A DNA stretch of 11,426 bases from Bacteroidia bacterium (GTDB lineage: Bacteria; Bacteroidota; Bacteroidia; JABEUT01): NCBI GenBank assembly GCA_013044305.1, contig JABEUT010000274.1:1-11426 (forward strand). Reading direction: 5' to 3'. Positions 1 to 6,634 of this stretch are shown piece after piece (within the stretch, counting starts at the first letter, position 1; each line of letters starts with the position of its first letter). The position numbers and the translations under genes were made by a program. The notes beneath the pieces are model-generated. The model saw nothing but the letters and a program-made list of their open reading frames with translations, had not been told where the DNA came from and did no database searches.

Positions 1-20
1 ACATAAAAGGATATATAAAT

Positions 21-52
21 TTTACCCCTTATTGGGAGAATTATTATCTTTG
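21..52 (+). promoter_or_regulatory. Bacteroidota-type promoter for the coiled-coil gene
   Basis: TATCTTTG at 45-52 is a perfect match to the Bacteroidota sigma-A -7 consensus TAnnTTTG. TTTA at 21-24 matches three of four bases of the -33 TTTG box, with a 20-nt spacer, which is the expected spacing. Transcription would start near 57-60. The in-frame GTG at 52 uses the last G of the -7 box and so would lie upstream of the transcript. This makes ATG 73 the likely start. Confidence 0.6.
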
Positions 53-72
53 TGCGATTTTATTTATCAAAT

Positions 73-1014
73 ATGTACACTCCATCGCCTGAATTACCGG
101 AAAATACGGTTCCGCCTGAAAAAAATCGGGAAAACAGGCTGCTCATCATAGTTATTTTCATTTTAGCCTTACTGTTGCTGTTATTAGGCTGGCAGTTCTG
201 GAAACAGAAGCAAAACACCATGGTAATAGAGGAAGCCGTGGTTGCCAAAACCGACAGCGTAGGCTCGCTTACTACCGATCTTATCAACCTGCAGGCGCAA
301 TATGCTTCGCTTAAAACATCAGATCAAAGCATTCAGCAGGAGTTGAACAGCAAGAAAGATACCATTACTCTTTTGATGCAGCAGGCTGAAAAATATAAGA
401 ACGATCCCTATATTATAGCCAAGCTAAAGAAGGAAACGGAAACATTGCGCGATATCATGAAGGGCTACGTGGTTACCATTGATTCGCTGAATACCCTGAA
501 CCATGTGCTTACTAATGAAAGGAATGTTGCTGTGGAATCGCTTAAGGTGGAAAAGAGCAATTCGGTTAAGCTGAACAAAGAAAAAAGCCAGCTGCAGAAT
601 CTCGTTCAAACAGGCTCACTGCTTGGAGCCACCAACATTAAAGCGGAAGGCATTCATTTTAACTTCCTTAAAAAAGAAGTGGTTACCGACAGGGCCAAAA
701 AAGTGGAAAAGATTAAAATTGGCTTTACCGTTACAGCAAACCGCATTGCCAAATCAGGAAATAAGAATATATACTTCAGGGTAATAACACCCGACGGGAA
801 GGAACTATCCAAAACAGGCGACGACGCCAGCGAGTTCAGCTTTGAAGGCAGTAAAGGTTATTATGATGCCCTTCAAAATTTCGATTACACCAACCAGGAT
901 GTAAGCATGGTGGTATATTGCTCAAGCCAGACAGGCTTTATTCCCGGAAACTACATCATTAAGCTGTACTGCGACGGCGGCGAAATGGGCGAAACCACGG
1001 TGGTGCTGAAATAA
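73..1014 (+). CDS. Single-pass membrane coiled-coil protein of unknown function
   Basis: I do not recognise a named family. From ATG 73 the protein has 313 residues. A short Pro/Glu-rich N-terminus is followed by a strongly hydrophobic segment at about residues 22-42 (LLIIVIFILALLLLL), then a Lys/Glu/Gln-rich, heptad-like region at about 55-185 that is likely a coiled coil. A beta-rich C-terminal domain covers about 190-313 and contains IYFRVITPDGKEL and SMVVYC. The layout suggests an inner-membrane anchor with a periplasmic rod and a beta-sandwich head. Bacteroidota carry many such proteins. An in-frame GTG at 52 would add seven residues, but it lies inside the -7 promoter box, so I reject it. 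The stop overlaps the next start by one base, so the two proteins are probably translated together. The topology and the scaffold role are inference. Confidence 0.75.
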   Translation: MYTPSPELPENTVPPEKNRENRLLIIVIFILALLLLLLGWQFWKQKQNTMVIEEAVVAKTDSVGSLTTDLINLQAQYASLKTSDQSIQQELNSKKDTITLLMQQAEKYKNDPYIIAKLKKETETLRDIMKGYVVTIDSLNTLNHVLTNERNVAVESLKVEKSNSVKLNKEKSQLQNLVQTGSLLGATNIKAEGIHFNFLKKEVVTDRAKKVEKIKIGFTVTANRIAKSGNKNIYFRVITPDGKELSKTGDDASEFSFEGSKGYYDALQNFDYTNQDVSMVVYCSSQTGFIPGNYIIKLYCDGGEMGETTVVLK

Positions 1015-1664
1015 TGACGACCTATTTTTTAAGCGGACTTGGAGCCGATGAAAGAATTTTTTCCAACCTCGTTCTCCCCCAAAGCATCAAGATTAAACAT
1101 ATAGGTTGGATACCCCATATTGCCGGCGAAAGCCTGGCGAACTATACCAAAAGGCTCTCAAAACAAATTGATATTACGAAACCATTCCGTCTGGTAGGCG
1201 TTTCTTTCGGCGGTATTGTGGCTACCGAATTATCAAAAATCCTCAACCCCAGGCAAATCATTATTATTTCGAGCGTGGCGGTTAGTACCCAGCTCCCTGC
1301 ATATTTTGGCATGATGGCTCAAGGCTTCGGCAACCCCTTTTTCCCGAAACCCCTCCTGAAATCGGCAAACCCTTTCTCCTATTGGTTATTTGGAGCCGCC
1401 ACGGAACAATCGCGTAAATTGTTTAAAGAAATAATAAGTCAGGCCGATAAAAATTTCCTTGTCTGGGCCATAGACAAAATTGCGCGGTGGGACAATAAAA
1501 AAAGGGCTCAAAACCTTTACCACATTCACGGAGCCCACGACAAAATATTCCCCGTGGAATTGGTCAATGCCGACTATATAGTTAAGTCGGGCGGCCATCT
1601 GATGGTGTATGATAAGCCCGCGGAAATATCAGAAGTGCTGGCAGAACGTTTGTCGTCTGTTTAA
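1014..1664 (+). CDS. Alpha/beta-hydrolase fold protein
   Basis: A compact 216-residue cytosolic hydrolase of the alpha/beta superfamily. The nucleophile elbow GVSFGG (62-67) puts the catalytic serine at 64. HGAHDKIFP (172-180) supplies Asp176 and GGHLMVYD (193-200) supplies His195, so the full Ser-Asp-His triad is visible in the usual order. The N-terminal FLSGLGADERIF segment matches the oxyanion-hole region (HGxG-like) of small esterases. No signal peptide is present. The substrate cannot be read from the sequence; a small ester, thioester or acyl group is plausible. ATG 1014 overlaps the TAA of the preceding gene in a TAATG junction, indicating translational coupling. A GT2 gene follows after 44 nt. 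The fold and triad are secure, the biological role is not. Confidence 0.85.
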   Translation: MTTYFLSGLGADERIFSNLVLPQSIKIKHIGWIPHIAGESLANYTKRLSKQIDITKPFRLVGVSFGGIVATELSKILNPRQIIIISSVAVSTQLPAYFGMMAQGFGNPFFPKPLLKSANPFSYWLFGAATEQSRKLFKEIISQADKNFLVWAIDKIARWDNKKRAQNLYHIHGAHDKIFPVELVNADYIVKSGGHLMVYDKPAEISEVLAERLSSV

Positions 1665-1680
1665 ATTTTACATATTTTTA
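1649..1680 (+). promoter_or_regulatory. Possible weak promoter ahead of the GT2 gene
   Basis: TTTG at 1649-1652 and TATTTTTA at 1673-1680 are separated by 20 nt. They fit the Bacteroidota -33/-7 pattern with one mismatch, a final A for G. The -33 box lies in the last codons of the hydrolase gene. A start near 1687 would leave about 20 nt of AT-rich leader before ATG 1709. AT-rich DNA matches such a motif fairly easily, so this is tentative, and the GT2 gene may simply be read through from upstream. Confidence 0.3.
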
Positions 1681-1708
1681 TTGCCCCTTAATTTTTAATT
1701 CATATTCT

Positions 1709-2464
1709 ATGCCCTGCTCCGCAAGTATCATATTACCCGTTATAAACGAAACATTTTCGCTGCGACAAACTGTGGATATCATTGAAACTGAAAACTCCGC
1801 CGATATTGCCGAATATGTAATTGTAATATGCCAGAAAACAACCCCGCAGAGCCTTGCCGTAATTTCAGAACTGGAGCAGAAGTATAAGAATAAGGTAACA
1901 GTACTGAAGCAAACCCTGCCCTTTCTGGGAGGCGCCGTACGGGACGCCTTCAATATTTGCAGGGGCAGCCATATTGTAATGATGGCAAGCGACCTCGAAA
2001 CCGATCCGCACCTTGTTCGCGAGTTCATTCAGCTTGCAGGAGCGAATCCCGGAACTATCGTAACCGCAACCAGGTGGAAGACCAAAGGGGGATTTGCGGG
2101 ATACAATATTCTTAAACTGGCATTCAACTGGGTGTTTCAGCGGACATTCTCCATCCTCTACCACACCCGTCTTTCCGATATGACCTATGGCTTCAGGATA
2201 TTTCCCGCCGGACTGGTAAGGTCTATACAATGGGAGGAGCTGCGCCATCCTTTTCTGTTCGAAACCGTTATAAAACCACTTAGGCTTGGAACAAAAGTGA
2301 TTGAAATACCAACCAAATGGGAGACACGGAAGGAAGGAGAATCGCAGAATTCCTTTTTCAGGAATTTTATCTACTTTAGAACCGGCATTAAAACATTGTT
2401 CTATACAAAAGAAAAGATACTGGCAAAGCATATAAACGAACCACAAACAAGTAAACAGGCATAA
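1709..2464 (+). CDS. Family 2 glycosyltransferase (dolichol-phosphate mannosyltransferase-like)
   Basis: A GT-A fold inverting glycosyltransferase of 251 residues. The N-terminal strand SIILPVINE (6-14) is the usual nucleotide-sugar binding start. GGAVRDAFNICRGSHIVMM (74-92) leads into the metal-binding region ASDLETDP (93-100). In classical DPM1-like enzymes this region reads D-A-D-L; here the first Asp is Ala93, while Asp95, Glu97 and Asp99 remain. LSDMTYGFRIFP (155-166) matches the conserved acceptor-loop region (D-x-x-x-G-x-R/K) of the family, and IPTKWETRKEGES (200-212) matches the late V/I-P-x-x-F/W-x-x-R-x-x-G-x-S motif. There is no C-terminal membrane domain, so it is probably soluble or peripheral. 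It is likely to transfer a sugar from a nucleotide donor to a lipid phosphate or glycan; donor and acceptor are unknown. Its stop overlaps the next start as TAATG, pairing it tightly with the second glycosyltransferase. Confidence 0.85.
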   Translation: MPCSASIILPVINETFSLRQTVDIIETENSADIAEYVIVICQKTTPQSLAVISELEQKYKNKVTVLKQTLPFLGGAVRDAFNICRGSHIVMMASDLETDPHLVREFIQLAGANPGTIVTATRWKTKGGFAGYNILKLAFNWVFQRTFSILYHTRLSDMTYGFRIFPAGLVRSIQWEELRHPFLFETVIKPLRLGTKVIEIPTKWETRKEGESQNSFFRNFIYFRTGIKTLFYTKEKILAKHINEPQTSKQA

Positions 2465-3378
2465 TGAAGAAAGTTATTGTTACCACCACCATTAATCCGC
2501 CGACAGAGGCGATACATAAGTTTGAAGCCATGACCGACTGGGAGCTGGTAGTGATTGGCGACCTGAAGACCCCGAAAGACTATAAGCTGCAACGCGGCAT
2601 ATATGTTCCTCCCGAAACACAGGAAAAGTACGACAAAGCCCTCTCCGACGCCATCGGCTGGAACTGCATTCAGCGCAGAAACTTCGGACTGCTATGGGCA
2701 AACGACCTGAAAGCCGATATTATTGCCGTGGTGGACGATGATAACATACCATACCAGGGCTGGGGCACAAACCTGCTGCTGGGCAGCGAAACGGAAGTGA
2801 ACTACTACCAAACTGCCCAGGCTGCCTTCGACCCCGTGGGTGCAACCAATTACAAACACCTCTGGCACCGCGGATTCCCTTTACAAATGCTGCCGAAGAG
2901 AGATTATTCCGGCAAAACCAAAAAGAAGATGACAGCCGATGTGCAGGCCGATTTCTGGAACGGAGATCCCGATATTGACGCAATTTGCCGCATGGAACAC
3001 GCCCCCGACTGCAAGTTCGACGAGGCCTGCTTCCCCATCGCCTCATCCGCCCTGTCGCCCTTCAACTCCCAAAACACCTTTCTAAGTAAAAGAATCCTGA
3101 AGGATTATTTTCTGTTCCCTCACGTGGGAAGAATGGACGATATCTGGGCTTCCTATTATGTAGAAGCCAAAGGCTGCAAAGTGATTTATGGCAAAGCCAG
3201 CGTCTTTCAGGCGCGCAACGTGCACGATTTGGTAAAAGACATGAAGATGGAATACATGGGATACGAAAACAACCTTAAGATAGTGAACGAGCTCCCGTCC
3301 AATCCCGAAGCCATAATGAATTACCTGCCCGAAAGATCGAAGGAAGCTTTTGTGCTTTACCAAAAGCACTTTAATTAG
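2464..3378 (+). CDS. STELLO-like (DUF288-type) glycosyltransferase
   Basis: 304 residues, soluble, with no signal peptide. The N-terminus VIVTTTINPP (4-13) and the stretch WELVVIGDLKTPKDY (26-40) resemble the start of the STELLO/DUF288 glycosyltransferase domain known from plants and animals. IQRRNFGLLWA (69-79) and the acidic VVDDDNIP (89-96) follow, with Asp91-Asp93 as the likely metal and nucleotide-sugar site of a GT-A fold. WNGDPDIDAICRM (165-177) and GRMDDIW (222-228) are further motif-like blocks resembling those of STELLO and reversibly glycosylated (GT75-like) proteins. Eukaryotic STELLO proteins are Golgi membrane proteins; this one is the bare catalytic region. It starts on the last base of the GT2 stop codon (TAATG), so both enzymes are probably made together. 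The assignment comes from motif recall without a database search, and GT75-like is the main alternative. The substrate is unknown. Confidence 0.7.
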   Translation: MKKVIVTTTINPPTEAIHKFEAMTDWELVVIGDLKTPKDYKLQRGIYVPPETQEKYDKALSDAIGWNCIQRRNFGLLWANDLKADIIAVVDDDNIPYQGWGTNLLLGSETEVNYYQTAQAAFDPVGATNYKHLWHRGFPLQMLPKRDYSGKTKKKMTADVQADFWNGDPDIDAICRMEHAPDCKFDEACFPIASSALSPFNSQNTFLSKRILKDYFLFPHVGRMDDIWASYYVEAKGCKVIYGKASVFQARNVHDLVKDMKMEYMGYENNLKIVNELPSNPEAIMNYLPERSKEAFVLYQKHFN

Positions 3379-3407
3379 GAATTAACGTATTGGCGGAGTG
3401 AAGTATG

Positions 3408-4547
3408 TTACTTGCGGTGTTTCTTTGCAAGCACCTTCCGGTAAAGCTTCTCATACTGTGGCAGTACCTTGTCTATAGCAAATTTTTGCGCCTGTTTCCT
3501 GGCGTTATTCTTGAATTTAACCAGCCTCTTTTCGTCGCTTAAAATGTACAGGGCATCATCGGCCATACCGGCTGTATCACCTACGTTTCTCATCATTCCC
3601 GAATAGCCGTGCACGTTGATTTCGGGCAGGCCGCCCTTATTGCTTGATACCACCGGAACCCCTGCCGCCATTGCTTCGAGGGCAGCCAGGCCAAAGCTTT
3701 CCGTTTCGGATGGCAGCAGAAACAGGTCGGCAATGGCGAGTATGGTGTTCGGTTCGGTAATTTTACCTAAAAACTGAATCTCGGAGCAGGCCCCAAGGTC
3801 GCGGCATTGTTTTTCAATATTTGTTTTTTCGGGGCCGTCTCCCACCAGCAGCAGGCGCGATGGGATCTTTTTGCGCACCAGGTCAAATATCCGTACCACA
3901 TCGTCCACCCTCTTTACCTTCCTGAAATTGGAGATATGCACAATAATCTTTTGCGCGCCTGTGGCATAAAATTTCCTGTGCTTGCCTGCTTCCGGCAGGT
4001 TATAGTGTTCAAGGCATACGAAATTAGGTATCACAGCAATTTCCTTTTTTACCTTTCTGAAAAAATAATAGGTATCCTGCTTCAGGCTTTCCGACACTGC
4101 CGTTACGGCATCCGATTCGTTTATGGCGAATGATATTGCCGCTTCAAATGAAGGGTCTTTGCCAACAATTGTTATATCGGTTCCGTGCAGGGTGGTTATA
4201 AAAGGCAGTTTTATGCCTTCGGCTGCAAGCATTTGTTTTGCCAGGTAGGCTGCCGATGCGTGGGGTATGGCATAATGCACGTGCAGCAGGTCGAGTTTTT
4301 CATATCTTGCCACATCCACTATCTGGTTGGCAAGGGCCAGCTCATAAGGCGGATATTCAAACAAGGGGTAATCGGAAACGGTAACCTCGTGGTAGGTAAT
4401 ATTTTCTTCGAACGCCGACAGCCGCACCGGCAGCGCATAGCTTATAAAGTGTACGCAATGCCCTTTGGCAGCAAGAGCCTTGCCCAGTTCAGTGGCAACC
4501 ACTCCGCTCCCGCCAAAGGTTGGGTAACATACTATTCCTATATTCAT
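3408..4547 (-). CDS. bshA: N-acetyl-alpha-D-glucosaminyl L-malate synthase BshA
   Basis: First enzyme of bacillithiol biosynthesis: a retaining GT4 (GT-B fold) glycosyltransferase that joins UDP-GlcNAc to L-malate to give GlcNAc-malate. The 379 residues begin with the hallmark NIGIVCYPTFGGSGVVATEL (2-21), whose glycine-rich loop binds the donor and malate. HVHYAIPHA (89-97) and LHGTDITIVG (120-129) are typical of BshA, as is AVSESL (150-155). The C-terminal Rossmann half has LLLVGDGPE (232-240) and the E-x7-E nucleotide-sugar motif in SETESFGLAALEA (280-292), with Glu283 and Glu291. The length fits the family. It lies 46 nt downstream of the ACMS decarboxylase gene with no visible terminator, so it may be the last gene of that transcript. 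Bacillithiol itself is known from Bacillota and some Bacteroidota. The other enzymes, BshB and BshC, are not in this window. Confidence 0.95.
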   Translation of the reverse strand: MNIGIVCYPTFGGSGVVATELGKALAAKGHCVHFISYALPVRLSAFEENITYHEVTVSDYPLFEYPPYELALANQIVDVARYEKLDLLHVHYAIPHASAAYLAKQMLAAEGIKLPFITTLHGTDITIVGKDPSFEAAISFAINESDAVTAVSESLKQDTYYFFRKVKKEIAVIPNFVCLEHYNLPEAGKHRKFYATGAQKIIVHISNFRKVKRVDDVVRIFDLVRKKIPSRLLLVGDGPEKTNIEKQCRDLGACSEIQFLGKITEPNTILAIADLFLLPSETESFGLAALEAMAAGVPVVSSNKGGLPEINVHGYSGMMRNVGDTAGMADDALYILSDEKRLVKFKNNARKQAQKFAIDKVLPQYEKLYRKVLAKKHRK

Positions 4548-4593
4548 AATATTGTAGATGAAATTAAACCCATAATACTCTAAACTGTTCCGT

Positions 4594-5595
4594 TCAGCCT
4601 ACAACTTTTTTATTGAGCCATTTCAGGGCGGCGCCCGAAAGGAGTGTTTCCTTTAAGGCTGCGGGGTAGTCCATGCTTTTTATAAGCTCTCCGGGCTTTG
4701 TTTCGCCAAGCGGAAAGGGGTAGTCGGAGCCCAGCGCGACATGGTCGGCGCCGAAAAGGTTCACAATATAATCGAGCATGGTTTTGTCGTGTACCAGCGA
4801 ATCGAGCCAGAATTTGCCGGCGTATCTCCGGGGGTTAACCTTATTATCAACCGCAACAAGGTCGGGGCGGCAATGATACCCGTGTTCTATCCTGCCTAAG
4901 GTGGACGGAAAGGAACCGCCGCCATGGGCGAAGGCTACGCGCAGGTTTGGCAGGCGTTCGAATATGCCACCGAAAAGCATAGAACAGATGGCGAGCGATG
5001 TTTCCGCCGGCATACCCACCAGCCAGGGGAGCCAGTAGTCAGGCATACGGTCCTGCCCCATCATATCCCAGGGATGGACAAAGAGCGCCATGTCGAGCCT
5101 GGAACAAGCCTCAAAAACAGGGAACAATTCCGGCTGGTTCAGGTTCCACCTGTTCACGTGCGAACCAATCTGCACCCCGGCAAGGCCAATGCTCCTGCAG
5201 CGTTCCAGTTCGGCTATTGCCATTTCGGGATCCTGCATGGGCAGGGTGCCAAGCCCGAAAAAACGGCGGGGGTATTTAGCCACTATGCCCGCTATATGGT
5301 CGTTCAGGAACCGTGAAACCTCGAGGCAATGCGCCGGTTTTGCCGCATAACTGAACATTACCGGTATGGTAGACAATACCTGCATCTGCACGTTCAGTGT
5401 ATCGCATTCCTCCATTCTCTTTTCGGCGCTCCAGCAGTTATCTTTTATTTCACGGAAAAAAGTGTCGCCTTTCATCATCCTCGCGCAGCAGGGTTTATGA
5501 TGTTCGAGGCGTATAAAGCCGCTGCTGCCGAACTTAGCCGAAAAATCGGGCAGGTGTTCAGGAATAATATGGGTGTGTATGTCTATAACAAGCAT
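4594..5595 (-). CDS. nbaD: 2-amino-3-carboxymuconate-6-semialdehyde decarboxylase (ACMSD)
   Basis: Amidohydrolase-superfamily, zinc-dependent non-oxidative decarboxylase of the lower kynurenine pathway (EC 4.1.1.45). It converts ACMS to 2-aminomuconate semialdehyde and so keeps it from cyclising spontaneously to quinolinate. The 333 residues show every expected metal and catalytic element: IDIHTHI (4-10) with His7 and His9, LFVHPWDM (171-178) with His174, FAHGGG (222-227) with the catalytic His224, and GSDYPFPLGE (289-298) with Asp291. The substrate-binding arginines fit Arg48 (FFREIKDNCW) and Arg243 (CRPDL). Stretches such as STIPVMFSYAAKP (75-87) and YWLPWLVGMPAETS (187-200) are nearly identical to the animal enzymes as I remember them. 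It sits 56 nt downstream of the dioxygenase that makes its substrate, with no terminator between them. The symbol nbaD follows the Pseudomonas fluorescens 2-nitrobenzoate pathway. Confidence 0.95.
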   Translation of the reverse strand: MLVIDIHTHIIPEHLPDFSAKFGSSGFIRLEHHKPCCARMMKGDTFFREIKDNCWSAEKRMEECDTLNVQMQVLSTIPVMFSYAAKPAHCLEVSRFLNDHIAGIVAKYPRRFFGLGTLPMQDPEMAIAELERCRSIGLAGVQIGSHVNRWNLNQPELFPVFEACSRLDMALFVHPWDMMGQDRMPDYWLPWLVGMPAETSLAICSMLFGGIFERLPNLRVAFAHGGGSFPSTLGRIEHGYHCRPDLVAVDNKVNPRRYAGKFWLDSLVHDKTMLDYIVNLFGADHVALGSDYPFPLGETKPGELIKSMDYPAALKETLLSGAALKWLNKKVVG

Positions 5596-5651
5596 AACGG
5601 CTCACTATTCTTATTTTTTACCTGTCTTTAACTACTGGCAGAGGGCGTAAT

Positions 5652-6176
5652 TTATTCCACAAACCTTTTATCGGCTTCCATTTCATGCCCGCATTTTTTG
5701 CAGGTACGCAGTTCTTTCGAGTTGTAAAACCTCTTAAATACAGGAATAAAATCCTTTTCGATGCTGGTAAGGAAAAATTTCTCTTCGTAAAGGGGGTGGT
5801 TGCATTTTTCGCAGAACCACATCAGCCCGTCGTTTTCGTGGGAATGGCGTTGGCGTTCAATCACCAGACCCACCGTATTGGCAGGGCGTACCGGCGAATG
5901 GGGGGTACGCGGCGGAAGCAGGAATATTTCACCTTCTTTGAGGGGTATGTTCCGCGCCTTGCCGTTTTCCTGAATCCGTAAGGTAATATCACCCTCCAGC
6001 TGGTAAAAGAATTCCTCACTTTCGTTGAAGTGATAGTCTTTGCGTGCATTGGGACCGCCTACTGCCATAATAATAAACTCGGCGTCCTTATAGATTTGTT
6101 TGTTACCAACAGGCGGCACAAGCAGGTGACGGTTGTCGTCTATCCATTTTTTTAAGTTGAAAGGAAGGGTAATCAT
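5652..6176 (-). CDS. nbaC: 3-hydroxyanthranilate 3,4-dioxygenase
   Basis: Cupin-fold, Fe(II)-dependent extradiol dioxygenase (EC 1.13.11.6) that opens the ring of 3-hydroxyanthranilate with O2 to give ACMS, the substrate of the next gene. The 174 residues are the usual bacterial length. Iron ligands His49, Glu55 and His93 lie in RKDYHFNESEEFFYQLEGD (45-63) and LPPRTPHSPVRP (87-98). Arg45, Arg97 and Glu107 match the substrate-binding residues known from the Cupriavidus enzyme. The C-terminus has the second, rubredoxin-like metal site, with two CxxC pairs at Cys122/Cys125 (WFCEKC) and Cys159/Cys162 (TCKKC). This site is typical of bacterial and fungal forms and absent from the animal enzyme. 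It is the first gene of the minus-strand group, and its promoter should lie in 6177-6240. No kynurenine monooxygenase or kynureninase gene is visible here. Confidence 0.95.
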   Translation of the reverse strand: MITLPFNLKKWIDDNRHLLVPPVGNKQIYKDAEFIIMAVGGPNARKDYHFNESEEFFYQLEGDITLRIQENGKARNIPLKEGEIFLLPPRTPHSPVRPANTVGLVIERQRHSHENDGLMWFCEKCNHPLYEEKFFLTSIEKDFIPVFKRFYNSKELRTCKKCGHEMEADKRFVE

Positions 6177-6410
6177 GGCAGGGAATAATTAATTGTAAAA
6201 AATTATGAATGGTAATAAAGTGCAAGGTAGGAAAATTTACGGTTATGCAGTATTTCCATAGCTGCCATAGCAGTCAATCGATTTGATACATAGCCCAAAG
6301 CAGCATATTCCCATGGTACTGCCTCCATTCCGGTCCGATTTATGGTACATTGATAAGGCAGGGTGCGGTAAATTCCGGTAATAGGATAACCATCATTCAG
6401 CCGTTTATCT
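6177..6410. promoter_or_regulatory. Divergent intergenic region between dioxygenase and lipoprotein genes
   Basis: About 250 nt with no convincing gene, separating the minus-strand kynurenine genes from the plus-strand lipoprotein and nadD. On the minus strand, 6222-6229 reads TACCTTGC, one base short of the common TACCTTTGC form of the -7 box and about 46 nt ahead of the dioxygenase start. CCATAGC occurs twice on the plus strand, at 6256-6262 and 6265-6271, with a 9-nt period. Within this, CTGC-CATA-GCAG (6262-6273) could form a short hairpin. These could be regulator-binding half-sites, but the evidence is thin. Confidence 0.3.
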
Positions 6411-6418
6411 TAACTTTG
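6411..6418 (+). promoter_or_regulatory. -7 promoter box of the small lipoprotein gene
   Basis: TAACTTTG is a perfect match to TAnnTTTG. No good -33 TTTG is seen about 20 nt upstream. ATG 6428 lies 9 nt after the box, so the untranslated leader would be only a few bases. A longer reading frame open from 6350 would have to be transcribed from further upstream; this box favours the short 39-residue product. The transcript may continue into nadD. Confidence 0.5.
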
Positions 6419-6427
6419 CCATTCAAT

Positions 6428-6547
6428 ATGAACTGGAAGCTTAAATTAATGTTGTTTTGTGTCGCAGCAGTGCTGCTTCTTTCCGCCCCGGGCTGTTCCC
6501 TGTTTAAGAGCGGCGGCTGCCACTGTCCGCCTGTAGGTGACAAATGA
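6428..6547 (+). CDS. Small Cys-containing lipoprotein, hypothetical
   Basis: A 39-residue product. It has a basic N-terminus (MNWKLKL), a hydrophobic core (MLFCVAAVLLLSA, residues 8-20) and a lipobox-like LSAPGC ending at Cys23, followed by a very short mature tail SLFKSGGCHCPPVGDK. Signal peptidase II cleavage would leave a lipid-anchored peptide of about 17 residues with a CxC pair (Cys31 and Cys33). From memory, similar tiny lipoproteins ending in a Cys-Cys-Pro tail occur in Bacteroidota genomes, but I know no function. The frame opens earlier, at 6350, but those 26 extra residues lack signal-peptide character and contain the promoter box. nadD follows 87 nt later on the same strand. A thiol, metal or envelope role is speculation. 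Confidence 0.6.
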   Translation: MNWKLKLMLFCVAAVLLLSAPGCSLFKSGGCHCPPVGDK

Positions 6548-6634
6548 CCGGTAAGCAGTATTTTTCTGCCGCAGGCGCAGCAATTATATGTAACGCCGGA
6601 TAGCGGAGCCGGTTAATATAACACGCCCCCTTAA

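Noticed and set aside
1865..2446. 193-codon open frame on the minus strand
   Set aside because: It lies entirely inside the GT2 gene, which has clear family motifs; the antisense product shows no domain and an odd Cys/Phe/Tyr-rich composition.
4185..4583. 132-codon open frame on the plus strand
   Set aside because: It is antisense to bshA, whose motifs are unmistakable; the frame is a by-product of codon usage.
4924..5631. Several overlapping plus-strand frames
   Set aside because: All are antisense to the ACMS decarboxylase gene and overlap one another in different frames.
6350..6427. Upstream extension of the small lipoprotein frame
   Set aside because: The perfect -7 box at 6411-6418 lies inside it and the extra residues precede the signal peptide without adding a family feature.
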